A model generated the notes under the pieces. The model did not search any database. It was not told the origin of the DNA and saw only the letters and a program-made list of their open reading frames with translations. Position numbers and translations under genes: made by a program. Positions 9,541 to 18,828 of a DNA stretch of 19,078 bases are shown here, piece by piece; positions within the stretch are counted from its first letter, which is position 1; the number at the start of each line of letters is the position of its first letter. The stretch covers positions 856,437-875,514 of the forward strand of contig JAHNZQ020000049.1 of assembly GCA_019155205.2 (NCBI GenBank), written 5' to 3'. The stretch comes from Gracilaria vermiculophylla. Taxonomy: Eukaryota > Rhodophyta > Florideophyceae > Gracilariales > Gracilariaceae.

Positions 9541-11342
9541 GGCTGGTGGCAGGCACAAAGAAAAAATCCCCGTCGTGACAAACGAAATAGATGCCACTCA
9601 GGGTAGGCAAATAGAGCTAAAAGTAGTTCGTGAAGGATTCACGCCGTATTAGACACGCTGAAAACCGCCAAACGCGAAACCCTCGATGCGCCAAACTGCT
9701 CTGACGCTAATTAATGCTCGTAACCTCTCAATTAGAGCCGTCCGCTAGGAAGGGGGTCAGTACTATAGTAAGCTAAGTATCTTGTGATCTGGTATGCGCC
9801 ATGAATATTGTGTCTCAAAGACTAATATGTATCGTTAGGCAAAGAAGAAAGGAGAGAGCTCTATTGATACGGTTATGTTATTGTAGGAATGGCGTCAGGA
9901 ATCCCAAATGTGGTATCTGTGGACTCATTGATAGACTTCAGAAGATCAGGGCTTCGGAACTTACTTTCGGAGATGCATGAGATACTTTCTCTCTACTGAG
10001 TAAAGCGGAGTGGCTTCTGGGTAAAGTATGCATCCATTCGGTTTCTACAGTCTACTGGAAGGTTAGCCAGATATCCCATAAATCTTGATATCCCTCAGGC
10101 ACCATATCTTCCATACCAATTGGTTACCATTAGACTTGCGGTCATTCTATATATGCAGACGTTTCTATAATGCTCTGCTTGTTCTTTGCTACCGAATATG
10201 CTTTGCTTTTAGGTCGAACCACATCTATGCTCTCGAACACCGTTTTCCCTCTCCAATCTTCCGATTAGCCGTGCGTGCCTCATATGCTGTACTGCACTAA
10301 AGTAAAGGGTGGCAGAGTGCAAAGAAGTAGCACGAGCAAGCGGAATATTGGATGGTACTTTTAGAAAAAGAATGCAAGTAAGGCGCCTCCTGAAAGATAA
10401 TGTCCAAACGTTACCAGAATTGACAAAAACTCAGTAAAACTGCGAAAGATGGAAAAACGAGAACAGGCTAACGATGTGTGAACGCTTTGATGTCGTACGG
10501 TGCCCGGGAAGAAAACAAACTGCTACTGTAGCAAAAAAACATGTCTGATACCCTTAGAGACCACAGAAAGGAGCCAAGTACTCAAAAAATACTTGTCGCA
10601 TCCCAAGACCGTCTAGCTCTTCCACCGCAGTACAATACGTGGTGGTTTTATAAAGGCAATTATTTCCAAATACTAATATATTTGAGCTGTACATTCAATC
10701 TACTTTTCAAACTTTATAAGAACTCTTTGGAATTTTCTGAATGAAAGCAAAACATATGCCATGCTCGGTAAACTACTTATGAGAATTAAACAGACCCCGC
10801 TTTGACCCCGCTTCAGTACCGTAAAAGTTATGGGACTATCCAGCAAAGCAACTGCCTAATATATGGGTCGAAGCGCTCTGAAAACTGATCTGCTCGACAA
10901 TAACTCTGTCTAGTACCAAGTCGTTGACATTTGTTACAGAAGTGTCAAGTCCGAAATGTATGGACTATCTGGGTGTGGCACCGTCAGTTCTTCTTTCGAG
11001 GTGGTAGTGCAAAATGTCCGTTCGGAGTTTTCGTTGACTCCAGAGGCGCGATTTCCCAAAAACAGTCTCCGGTAATCGGTGTCACGAGCTGGGGGATTTC
11101 TGAAAGGGGATCCGTAAACACAAAGCGGAGAGAGAAATTCATTGGGCGGAAGATACTCCCACAGGCGGTGCTGCGAGGCGACTTGGGAAGCGGTGACTTA
11201 GAAACCTAATGATGTTCGACGAGAGTCTCCAACCGGAAAAACGGACGTAGACTCGAGGGTGCTTGGTTTACTTCCCCCGAGGTGGAGCTCGACTGGTAGG
11301 TTATTTACTACGCCGGGAGCCCGCCTTGGCATGTCTCACTAC
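9541..11342. other. Gene-free stretch with a GC-richer right end
   Basis: I see no gene or repeat I can name. Open frames at 10085-10300, 10541-10744, 10931-11209 and 11259-11510 are short and without motifs. The last 400 bases (about 10930-11342) are more GC-rich than the sequence before and carry purine-rich blocks such as GAAAGGGGA and GGAAGCGG. This may be an LTR or leader fragment of an unidentified element. A purine-rich word AGGAAGGGGG at about 9748-9757 resembles a polypurine tract, but no LTR start could be fixed after it. Confidence 0.4.
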
Positions 11343-11526
11343 TGTAGTAATTACCTACACCTCTTAAGTAAAATAAATCTAAATTTTACCGTTCTTCAAG
11401 GGTACTGTAGCGCACGTGGGCCGAACTATGCATCGCGTGGCTCAGATGATAAAATAAGAACCCTCCTTAGGAGTATCCTGTCGGAAAGCCACACAACAAT
11501 ATCAACTTAGGATCCACTGTACTACA
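11343..11526 (+). repeat. Repeat family R1, copy 2 (most complete)
   Basis: This 184-bp copy begins TGTAGTA (11343-11349) and ends TACTACA (11520-11526), which are perfect reverse complements. The same word order as copy 1 is seen: TTACCTACAC, AAATAAAT, TACTGTAGCGCACG, CCCTCCTTAGGA, CCACTGTACTACA. The ends begin TG and finish CA, so it could be a very short solo LTR. A small non-autonomous inverted-repeat element is equally possible. Four- to five-base target duplications could not be confirmed (CTAC or ACTAC on the left, CACC on the right). It forms the left edge of the GC-rich block 11527-15792. Confidence 0.75.
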
Positions 11527-12131
11527 CACCTTCTTTCTTGAAATGCAAAACGTCCTCGAGGTGTATCTTTCCATATCTTGCTCCTTAAGCGCTTCCTATG
11601 GGTGTCGATGTCACAGCGGCCTACCGTGATGTGACAGCTTCGCTCCTTCAGGAATTCCTCCACACTTCCCTGTTCCCGCGCGGCATACCGACCGTGGGCT
11701 CGCGCATCTCTGTTGAGGCGGTTTCGGGCTCTTAGCGGTTCTCGACGTAACCTCTTCACTCTTTCTTGGCATACCCAGCTCAGGCTAGAGCGCCCTGCAT
11801 CCCGATTTTCTCGGGGGACCCTTTCGGGACACGCCCGATCCATCGCGTTTGTACGTTCATCTCCAGTGGAGGTGCCTTATCTCATAATCTTCTTCTCCTG
11901 CGCTATCATTGACCTCCGTTAAATATGAACTTGTTCCTTGACATGCTGCTCCAGACCTCGCCTGTATCCCCTCGTCCGTCCTCTCCGCGCATTCCACTAT
12001 GGCGTCTTGACGCAGTTCACACCCCAATCAGACATGTTTCAGCGGGCCGCTCCCCCGGTGGCGTCCGGTTAATCTCCTCAGGTGCTACGACACATTAAGT
12101 CGCAATCCTTCAAACTAAGTACACCTTCAGA
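11527..12131. other. Leader region upstream of the unknown plus-strand gene
   Basis: This is 600 bp of GC-rich, pyrimidine-rich plus-strand sequence (many CCT, TCC and CTC words). It leads into the first ATG of the plus-strand gene at 12132. No plus-strand frame stays open through it. On the minus strand a frame of 113 codons (11843-11502) is open but runs into repeat R1 at its end and has no recognised domain. The region could be the 5' leader and promoter of the plus-strand gene, or the remains of the 3' LTR of the minus-strand gypsy element. An AT-rich TTAAATATGAA at about 11919 is the only promoter-like word. Confidence 0.35.
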
Positions 12132-14223
12132 ATGCCTTCTCCAGCCGAGGCGCCTACGTCTCCGTCCGATCCTTAGGTGTATCACACCTCCACCTGTGCG
12201 CCGTCACGCCCAGAGGAACACTTCGACCATCGTAACACAGGGGTCTTTGTGCCCTTCCATGACAGGCGCATGGGTCTCCCGTGTTCAGTATGGGACTACA
12301 CTCACCATTTCGGACCGTACCTTCAGGCGATGAGATTCCGCGCCGTGTCGGAGATTGCTTGGAACGACCAGAAGCGGAACCGGATGTACGCGTTTTGCGC
12401 TGACTTACTACACACTCCGGCGCGCGGTAACAATGCTCCGATCACGGTGGGGCACTGCCACACTCCATACCTCAGGTGTGCCGAAGAGCGTGGGATCCAG
12501 AATGGAGTCCACCTATTCCTCCACAAGGAAAGCGCACACCAGAGAGCAGGGCGGCCCAGAAGCATCGCCGATAGACGTTTTTCCCTTGCGGTGCTGACAT
12601 TTGATCCCCGTTACGATCGCCTTTACTGGATCCACCGCAACCGTTGCAGGACCCAGCTTGCGGATGAGACCCGGGAGCGGAACGCCTCTGGATAGTTCCA
12701 CGGTCAGCATAACACGGAGTTTCATGAAATGCCGTTTTGGCAACGTTCGAAGTATTACCTCAAGTGGAACGACTCCGAAAGGGACCATTGGGTATCCCCG
12801 TACCTTTTTGTGGCGACACCCATTACCTTTGCGTATCTCACGTCGGAGGTTCTGGACTCACATGACTCCTTAGGGCGGTTCCTCATGTTCATTCCCTCGG
12901 CGGAATTTGCGGTCGGCAGCCTAATGGTCTATCTCCAAAAAGCAGACCAAGGCGTCACTTCCTATACTCGGTGCTGCAAAGATCGCTTCTACTGGGATTC
13001 TCCGTATATGCCAACTGCCGGGCGTTTGCTCCCCTCATCGGTCTCGATTATCTGGGTCCTGTGCTCCTTCAAAATTCAGAACCTGGTCCGGGGCACCAAG
13101 TGGACCGAATCTAAAGCGGAAACGCTGCTAGATTGCAACCTGCAGGTGGCGTGGAATGATACGCCGGGCTGCTTTTTGTATGACCATGGTGAAGATAAGT
13201 TTTTCCCCATTGTGAGGAACCCCAATGGAGAAGATGTGGGGTGGGCCTACCCGGCCCTTCCCCATCTTGACTCTTCTCGGGTTCCTCAGGTGCCACGACT
13301 CCATGTCCCCAACTATGATACCATGGTGGAGAGTCTGGCGACCCACACGCCTCTTCCGATACCGGCTACGTCACAGGACTTGGCTGCCCCTTCTGAGGTC
13401 GGGACGCAGCCTCTAGCCACGGTGCGGGGTTCTTCCGCAGTGGTTGCTGCCGTGTATCCTATGGAAGAGGACGAGATTACTCGTGTCCCAGTTGCGTCGG
13501 CTTCGATGGTGCAGCCCCGACTGTGGAGCGTCCCTGCACCGCTTGTTAAGCTTCGCCGAAGAAGTGTTCCGGTTCCCGTACCGCCGACATCTCCGGTGTC
13601 TCGTCCTCCATCCTTGGCCTTGCAGAGCTCAACGGCGGTGCCTGCAGAATCCACTCGAAAGCCCCCTATCCTAGCCGGTCCGTCGTTTGCAACTCTTTCT
13701 GTGGCGGTTGTTGTTCCGTCGATGGAGGTTGCCGCTTTTGACAGGAACCCAGGCGGTCATCCTCTGCGGTTCTATGTCCTGCTTTCGAGAAGTTGGTGCA
13801 GGCGTGCCAGGTGCCCGGCCGTCCTGCTCCGATTTCTCCAGTAGAGGTTCCGCGGGAGGCTTGTACCTGGATCCTAGAACTCTATAATGCCCTGGCAGAC
13901 CGAGCTTCGATGGCGGATATGAAAGAGAGGCAGGCGGAGTTCTTCGAGAGCCAATTGCTAACAGCCAAAACGCGCCTGGACGCGAAGTATGCGACGCGGC
14001 TCGGTGACTTGTACGCGTAAAAAACCCCGGCGATGGGAGGGAGTCCATGATAGCGGCAGAAGAAAAGATCCTTGAATTGGATCAAAAGCTCCGTGAACGG
14101 TAGGTGCAATACAAATAGGACGTGCTCGAGAGCTCAGTGACACGAAGTGCCGCCACAGAAGCGTCCGACAAGCAGGCAACGACGTTCTGGGGGCGAAAAA
14201 GACTACTACTGATGGGGGATTGA
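12132..14223 (+). pseudogene. Unrecognised protein gene antisense to gypsy pol, lightly broken
   Basis: The product is not recognised. From ATG at 12132 one frame runs to 13844 with only two stops, TAG at 12174 and TAG at 12696; 12729-13844 alone is 371 codons. The reading then moves to another frame (visible from about 13757 to a TAA at 14018) and, across a run of six A at 14019-14024, to a third frame that ends at TGA 14221-14223 after TAG codons at 14101 and 14116. Restoring this order gives about 690 codons in three parts. First is a globular part rich in Trp, Tyr, His and Arg (12132-13330). Second is a Pro/Ser/Val-rich, probably disordered linker (about 13340-13750). Third is a charged helical, coiled-coil-like tail (about 13850-14150; ADMKERQAEFFESQL, EEKILELDQKLRER). 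I see no zinc knuckle, protease, RT or integrase motif, no signal peptide and no clear membrane helix. Its end faces the gypsy pol stop 60 bp away. It could be an antisense accessory ORF of the same element, a gag-like gene of another element, or a captured host gene. Confidence 0.7.
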
Positions 14224-14254
14224 AAGAGGAGATAAAAAAAACTCCGGTTAGGGG

Positions 14255-14270
14255 CCCCCTTCCCCTTTTC
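14255..14270 (-). promoter_or_regulatory. Polypurine tract downstream of gypsy pol
   Basis: Read on the minus strand this is GAAAAGGGGAAGGGGG, 16 purines, starting 14 bases after the pol stop codon. In LTR retrotransposons such a tract primes plus-strand DNA synthesis and normally sits at the 3' LTR boundary. Here no TG-start LTR follows. The next minus-strand bases are CCCCTAACC and then the antisense of the plus-strand gene. It overlaps a GGGGCCCC palindrome at 14251-14258. Confidence 0.5.
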
Positions 14271-14283
14271 TAAACGAAAACAC

Positions 14284-15792
14284 CTATGTGAAGATGATTT
14301 TCCGCTCCAGGTTGGCTTGGTATCTTCTGATGAAGCTTTCCGGGATGTGTCCGGGAGGTTCTTTCCTGGCATTTTTTGAAGTGCACCCGTACCAGCGAAC
14401 GCGGTACAAAATCCCCGCAGGGATTTGTCCGTGAAAGACGATATGGTCTACCTCGCAGAGGATATCACGTTGATGGGTCATAATGGCGACTGGAGCCTCC
14501 ATTAATAGTTCCCCGAAAGGTGTGATGATATTTCCAGTATCCAGTGGTGTCATCGCTCTTGATGTGGTCGGAAAAGGACGTTCGGCGCGTGGCCGTTGAG
14601 GTGAAGTGGCGGGCATTCCTGAAGGGCTGGGTGTGGCGACTTTCGTCACCCAATTACGAGAGACGACATCACGGAGCGCATATACCTCAATTACGACGGA
14701 GTCCGTATAGGCGTCCAAAATTTTGTAAGGCCTTGAGGCATTTTGCGCTAACTTGCGTGTGACGTCAGGCGGTTGATCGGACTTCTCCTCACGTTCTTCG
14801 AGGAAAAACCCGTCGACTTCTTTCACGTGAGGGCCCTCTTCAGCTTCCGGTCGAAGTCCTTTTTATATCTCCTCTGCAAGGCGTTGAGTCTCTCCTTTGT
14901 GATGGACAGTGCGTCTTCATACCGCCCTAAGATGGAGAGTTTTGCTTGAGCTGCTGTTTATTCCTATGGCCCGTACGCCGGGTGCGCCGTCGCGCGTACC
15001 GCAATGACGGCACTACGCAGGATGCGCGAGAGCACCAGATTGAAAGGGGCAGGCTTCGTGGAACGGTGCACCTGCTGATTGTATGCATACGTGAGCGGGC
15101 CCACGCATGTATCCCAATTCTTCTGGTAGTCAGCGACGTAGTGTTTCAACCTTGAGGCGATGGTTTTGTTAAGCCTCTCCGCCTGTCCGTTGGTCTGGGG
15201 GTGATAGGCAGTAGTAAACCACCGCTTCATTCCCAGCATTTTGAGAATGGCGCTGAATAGCTTCGCCGCAAACTGGGGTCCGTTGTCCGTAAAGAGATAG
15301 AACGGGATCCCATATGGGTAAACCGAACTCTAAAGAAAGGTGTCGGCAATTACTGCTGAGGTAGTGCTCCGAAGGGGAATGCCGCGCGTGATCTTGGAGA
15401 ACAGATCAATAATCACGAGAATAAATCGGTATCCTCTCTTTGACTTGGGGAACGGGCCCAAAATATCCATGGCCACGAACTCTAAAGGTCCTGAAGGCGG
15501 AAACAGAGTGAGCGGCGTCCTGTGTCTGCAGACATTGCCCCTAGCGGCGGCGTACGAGTGGCAATCCGCCACGGTCTGGAAGGCATCATTCGCCATGTTC
15601 GGCCTATAGAACTCCCTCCTCATGGTGAAGTACATGCAAGATCCACCGGGGTGCCCGACAAGGCGAAGATAGTGCGAGAGATACAGCACCCTTCGCCCTT
15701 AGTTTTGTCGGGACCACCTTTTGGAGGGCTCCATCCAGGGGAGCGCGGCGTACAAGTACGCCATCCCGGTCGACATCGAATGACGATGAGTC
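14284..15792 (-). pseudogene. Ty3/gypsy pol fragment: integrase with chromodomain-like tail
   Basis: This is the C-terminal part of a gypsy polyprotein; integrase inserts the element's DNA copy into the host chromosome. Reading from 15792 down, FDVDRDGVLVRRAPLDGAL is the region just before the zinc-binding domain. After a one-base frameshift near 15690 come two His (in HYLRLVGHPGG), then Cys with Tyr in place of the second Cys (CHSY). In the core, Asp is in MDILGPFP (15467-15465), Asp in TDNGPQF (15287-15285) and Glu in GQAERLN (15179-15177). The last two are separated by exactly 35 residues, so the D,D35E triad is complete. One TAG interrupts the core at 15332-15330. The frame ends at 14964; a linker with QRRYKKDFDRKLK continues in a second frame (about 14930-14830), and a third frame from 14826 carries the GPY/F-like module (RPYKIL...VVIE) and a chromodomain-like tail. 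Protease, RT and RNase H are missing because repeat R1 copy 3 cuts the gene at 15793. Confidence 0.92.
14300..14463 (-). other. Chromodomain-like C-terminal tail of the gypsy integrase
   Basis: Roughly residues 122-175 of the minus-strand frame starting at 14826 read CEVDHIVFHG, ILYRVRWYG, KEPPGHIPESFIRRY in order. This matches the chromodomain layout of an E-V-E-x-I start, a Y-x-V-(K/R)-W-x-G strand, and a W-E-P-x-x-x-(L/I) turn followed by a helix ending in a Tyr. Chromodomains of this kind in chromoviruses steer integration to chromatin with particular histone marks. The Trp expected before EP is Lys here, so one aromatic cage residue appears missing. The call is by motif order only. Confidence 0.65.
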
Positions 15793-15944
15793 TGATTACC
15801 TGCACTAATTAATTAAAATAAATCTAAAGCCTACAATTCCTCAGGATTACTGTACTCGCTCAGTTATTAAAATACAAACACTCCTTAAGAATACCCCGCA
15901 ATAAAGCCACAAGACATTATCACCTTGCAATTCTCTGTACTGCA
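15793..15944 (+). repeat. Repeat family R1, copy 3 (internally deleted)
   Basis: Starts TGATTACCTGCAC and ends CTGTACTGCA. It matches R1 copies 1 and 2 through AAATAAATCTAAA, ATTACTGTA, CTCCTTAAGAATA and the ATTATCACCTT and CTCTGTACTGCA words. It is 27 bp shorter between TACCT and CTCCTTA than copy 2, because the GCGCACGTGG-type block is lost. Its left edge coincides with the point where gypsy pol coding stops, so it either inserted into the element or marks a deletion breakpoint. No clear target duplication is visible (GAGTC left, GTTAC right). Confidence 0.65.
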
Positions 15945-18401
15945 GTTACACCAAATGATCTACTTCAATGTCATGTTGTACTCTAGATAGAGAAATACAG
16001 CAAAAAGCAACAAAGATCTAAATTTTGTGAATAGATCTGAATATAAGCAACAAAAACTCGCAACAATGAAATAGCAATGTAGATAGGCTAATGTATAGTT
16101 TACTATTAGAACAACGGGTAGTTACGCCATTATTTGATAGGTATGCAAAGACCTGATCTTCTTCGTCCTTGTTACTAAAACGGAACTTCCGTAGTTTTTA
16201 CAATATGGGTTCTATTTCTCAATATCACGACACAAAAGGTTTTAGAAATTTTTGGAGGACCAAAAGTGTTATAAAAAAAAGACCTGCAGCAAGACTGTAC
16301 AGATAGCCTTTTGTGAAGACTCCATTGAAAGTAGAGGCTTCAACAGCCCGTTATATGATGGATTGTATTTTCAAAATGGCTTCGAGACAACTGTGTCTAT
16401 GAAAAAATGTTTATCAAAAGAGTCTGATGTTCTATCTAGAAAAAAACAATCAACTGTATCCAGATATTGAAATGGAGAAAGAAGAAGATACACTTCTTGG
16501 ACGAAAAATAAAATTTTGTGACATTGAAAACAGTAACTCATGGTTGTACTTGGGAGGTTTTAGATCAAATATTCAAAATAAAAAAAAGAGCTTTGAAAGA
16601 TGAATCAGAAACTATATATCTGCCGTAGCGATCGAGCAAAAAAAAATGTGAATAATAATAATAGAATGTAGAATATGAAAATTGTTTTAAAGCAACTGCT
16701 GTGGTTTAAAAGTTATTAGGACTGTTCTTATGCAGTAGGTGTAAACTTTCTATAATTTTTTTGTCATGGAGGAGATATTGCTGGAGTAAAAGGCATTGCT
16801 GAGAGAATCATACGCTGTATGTGTTTAAATCAGAGCTTTCGGCTGATCAAGTGGATTAGCAATCATCACTTCGCCATATGCTCCAGGACCCTGAATGAAC
16901 ATTTATAATTCTTTCAAAGTATAATATCATAAAACAGCTTCAACGGAACGTGCAGCTGAGGGTTGATCTTCTATTTCGGACGCTATGGAGCGTTTTGATA
17001 AATAAGGAGAGTCCTGGAGTATTATAATGAATAAAGATTAGTAGGAGGCTCCTGAACATTAAAAGACTATAAATTCAACAAATATACTACTATTAAGAGC
17101 TCTGAGCTCAAGTGAAGAGTTAAGAAAGAAGAAGTTTAGTTTAGACCACGTGATAGCGGAAAAGGGTTTTTTGGATGCTGACAAACTTTATCATTTTAAT
17201 GGAAAGCAGTTCGAAATGCAGGTGGCACAAAAATATTTATGATGAATTTTTTACGTTTTGTGTGCCTGTCACTAATGCACGAATTACTTCATGTGGCACA
17301 TGTTAAGAGCCGAAACAGGTGGACATTATAATCAAATTGTCATTTTTTTATTTAATATTTGGACTAAAAAATTGGGAAAACGCAAACTTATTCAATAACG
17401 ATACAGAAACAAGCGACGAAGACATTTAGAGGCGCAGTTCAATATTGTGGGTGAGGAAGATACTGTCAAAAAAGACATTTCGGGCTGATTACCGTATATA
17501 GTAAGCAGATGTGTAATAAGTTGCTCAAGGCGTCACTTGTTACTTATTACTTGGCAGTTTGACGGTGGATCTACTCTTTCCATATGTGCAAATGTACTTG
17601 CTTCTGTGTATTACGTTGCAAAGTATTTACGGAACTGTTTACTGTATATGTATGTATATAATATTTGTATAGAATATCTAATAGATCAGCTTCTAGGGAG
17701 AATACAATCAATAGCACGACGTGTTCCGGTGAGCACAACGTCACAGAGTTTTGGCTTTGGATGGGCTCCATAGAAAAGTGACCTCTATATGAACGAACTC
17801 TTTATAACCCTGCGACATTTAAAACTAAATATTCCTTTCGGTATATTCGGCTTTTCTGAAGTACTTACATAAAGTTACTGACGTTTTCTTCACAGTGCGT
17901 CATTTACTGTGGATATCTTTGATATTGCGTAGCGGCCAGGGTGGCATCTCAGTATTTTTGTTTTTTATAACGGCCCCCGGAAGCGCAATATCACAAACGC
18001 ACAAAGTAGACGTTTGATATGCGGGAGTTTAGTATTCGCTCGAATGGGTGCGACCGTAGAATTCATGTACGGTTGTAGCAAAATACCAGTATTCAGTGAC
18101 GTCTTTACTGCAGTGCATTGAAAATGCAAATGAGTCTATGAAAAGACGCAACATACCTCCCGCAAAATTTGAAGTCGCTCATGCATTGAGTGCCATACCG
18201 AGCTCTACGACTGTAGCGATCGCCAGACCTGATGGAATGCCTCAGTCTTGAGAAACATCACAGCAATCGTTATTCGAATCGAATCCACAAACCAATGATA
18301 CAACACGAAATCAACACATGAACGCTACTACCATTGTTGTAGAAATTGCAGAAAAGGAAGGAAACCGCCAAAAAACAGGCGCCTAACCATATCAAAGCCC
18401 T
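15945..18401. other. AT-rich stretch without recognisable genes
   Basis: This is 2.4 kb of AT-rich, stop-dense DNA. The plus-strand frame 16252-16470 (72 codons, Lys/Ser-rich) and a neighbouring frame at about 16450-16604 (PDIEMEKEEDTLLGRK, then SNSWLYLGGF) read like pieces of one protein broken by frameshifts, but no family can be named. A frame at 17537-17773 has no motif. Long A runs and TATATA words around 17640-17680 are low-complexity sequence. No RT or other continuation of the gypsy element is found on the minus strand beyond repeat R1 copy 3. Confidence 0.4.
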
Positions 18402-18668
18402 ATGTACTCATCTAATAGGGAGGTAGATAGAAAAAAATTGGACAGGAAGACCTTCTGGTCCTTCACGGGCACTTGTACTCTTTTTTGTGCCTGTACAGTT
18501 AAACCTTTGTATCCGCTGTCAATCATTGCATTCATATGTCTTGGTTATAATTACAACGTTACAACGGTACACAGAGAACAAACTCAAAATCATTTTTATG
18601 ATCCGCATCTAAACACACAATGCAACCTAGTGCCTAACTTTCAAAGTGAAATCAAAGACCGGCTTTAA
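18402..18668 (+). CDS. Short hypothetical ORF with a hydrophobic segment
   Basis: An 88-codon frame runs from ATG 18402 to TAA. It begins with a basic, polar stretch (about residues 5-17, with repeated Arg and Lys) and then has a Cys- and Leu/Ile-rich hydrophobic region (about residues 18-48, including TCTLFCACTV and LSIIAFICLGY) that could span a membrane. A polar tail with His, Gln and Asn follows. No homologous family is recognised. It is surrounded by decayed repeats and could be a chance open frame or an exon of a gene interrupted by introns. Confidence 0.15.
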   Translation: MYSSNREVDRKKLDRKTFWSFTGTCTLFCACTVKPLYPLSIIAFICLGYNYNVTTVHREQTQNHFYDPHLNTQCNLVPNFQSEIKDRL

Positions 18669-18828
18669 GGAGCGATTAAAACTCCCGCTACATTTTGAGG
18701 ACAGATACCTTTCAAAGCCCGTTTCTATCCCTCGTTAGTCAATGTGATGCCTTATGACATAAGAATGTATCTACAAAGCTTATTTGGTTTAGTCAAATAG
18801 TATTGCACAAAGCTGTATACGTCTATCC

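Noticed and set aside
9748..9770. AGGAAGGGGG followed by TCAGTACTATAG as a polypurine tract and LTR start
   Set aside because: The following bases do not begin with TG, and no second copy of them is found in the window.
11502..11843. Minus-strand Arg-rich open frame of 113 codons
   Set aside because: Its end runs into repeat R1 copy 2 and it has no recognised domain. The Arg-rich composition can come from GC-rich sequence read on the opposite strand.
13671..14048. Minus-strand open frame of 125 codons opposite the unknown gene
   Set aside because: It is a shadow of the plus-strand coding sequence in GC-rich DNA and has no motif.
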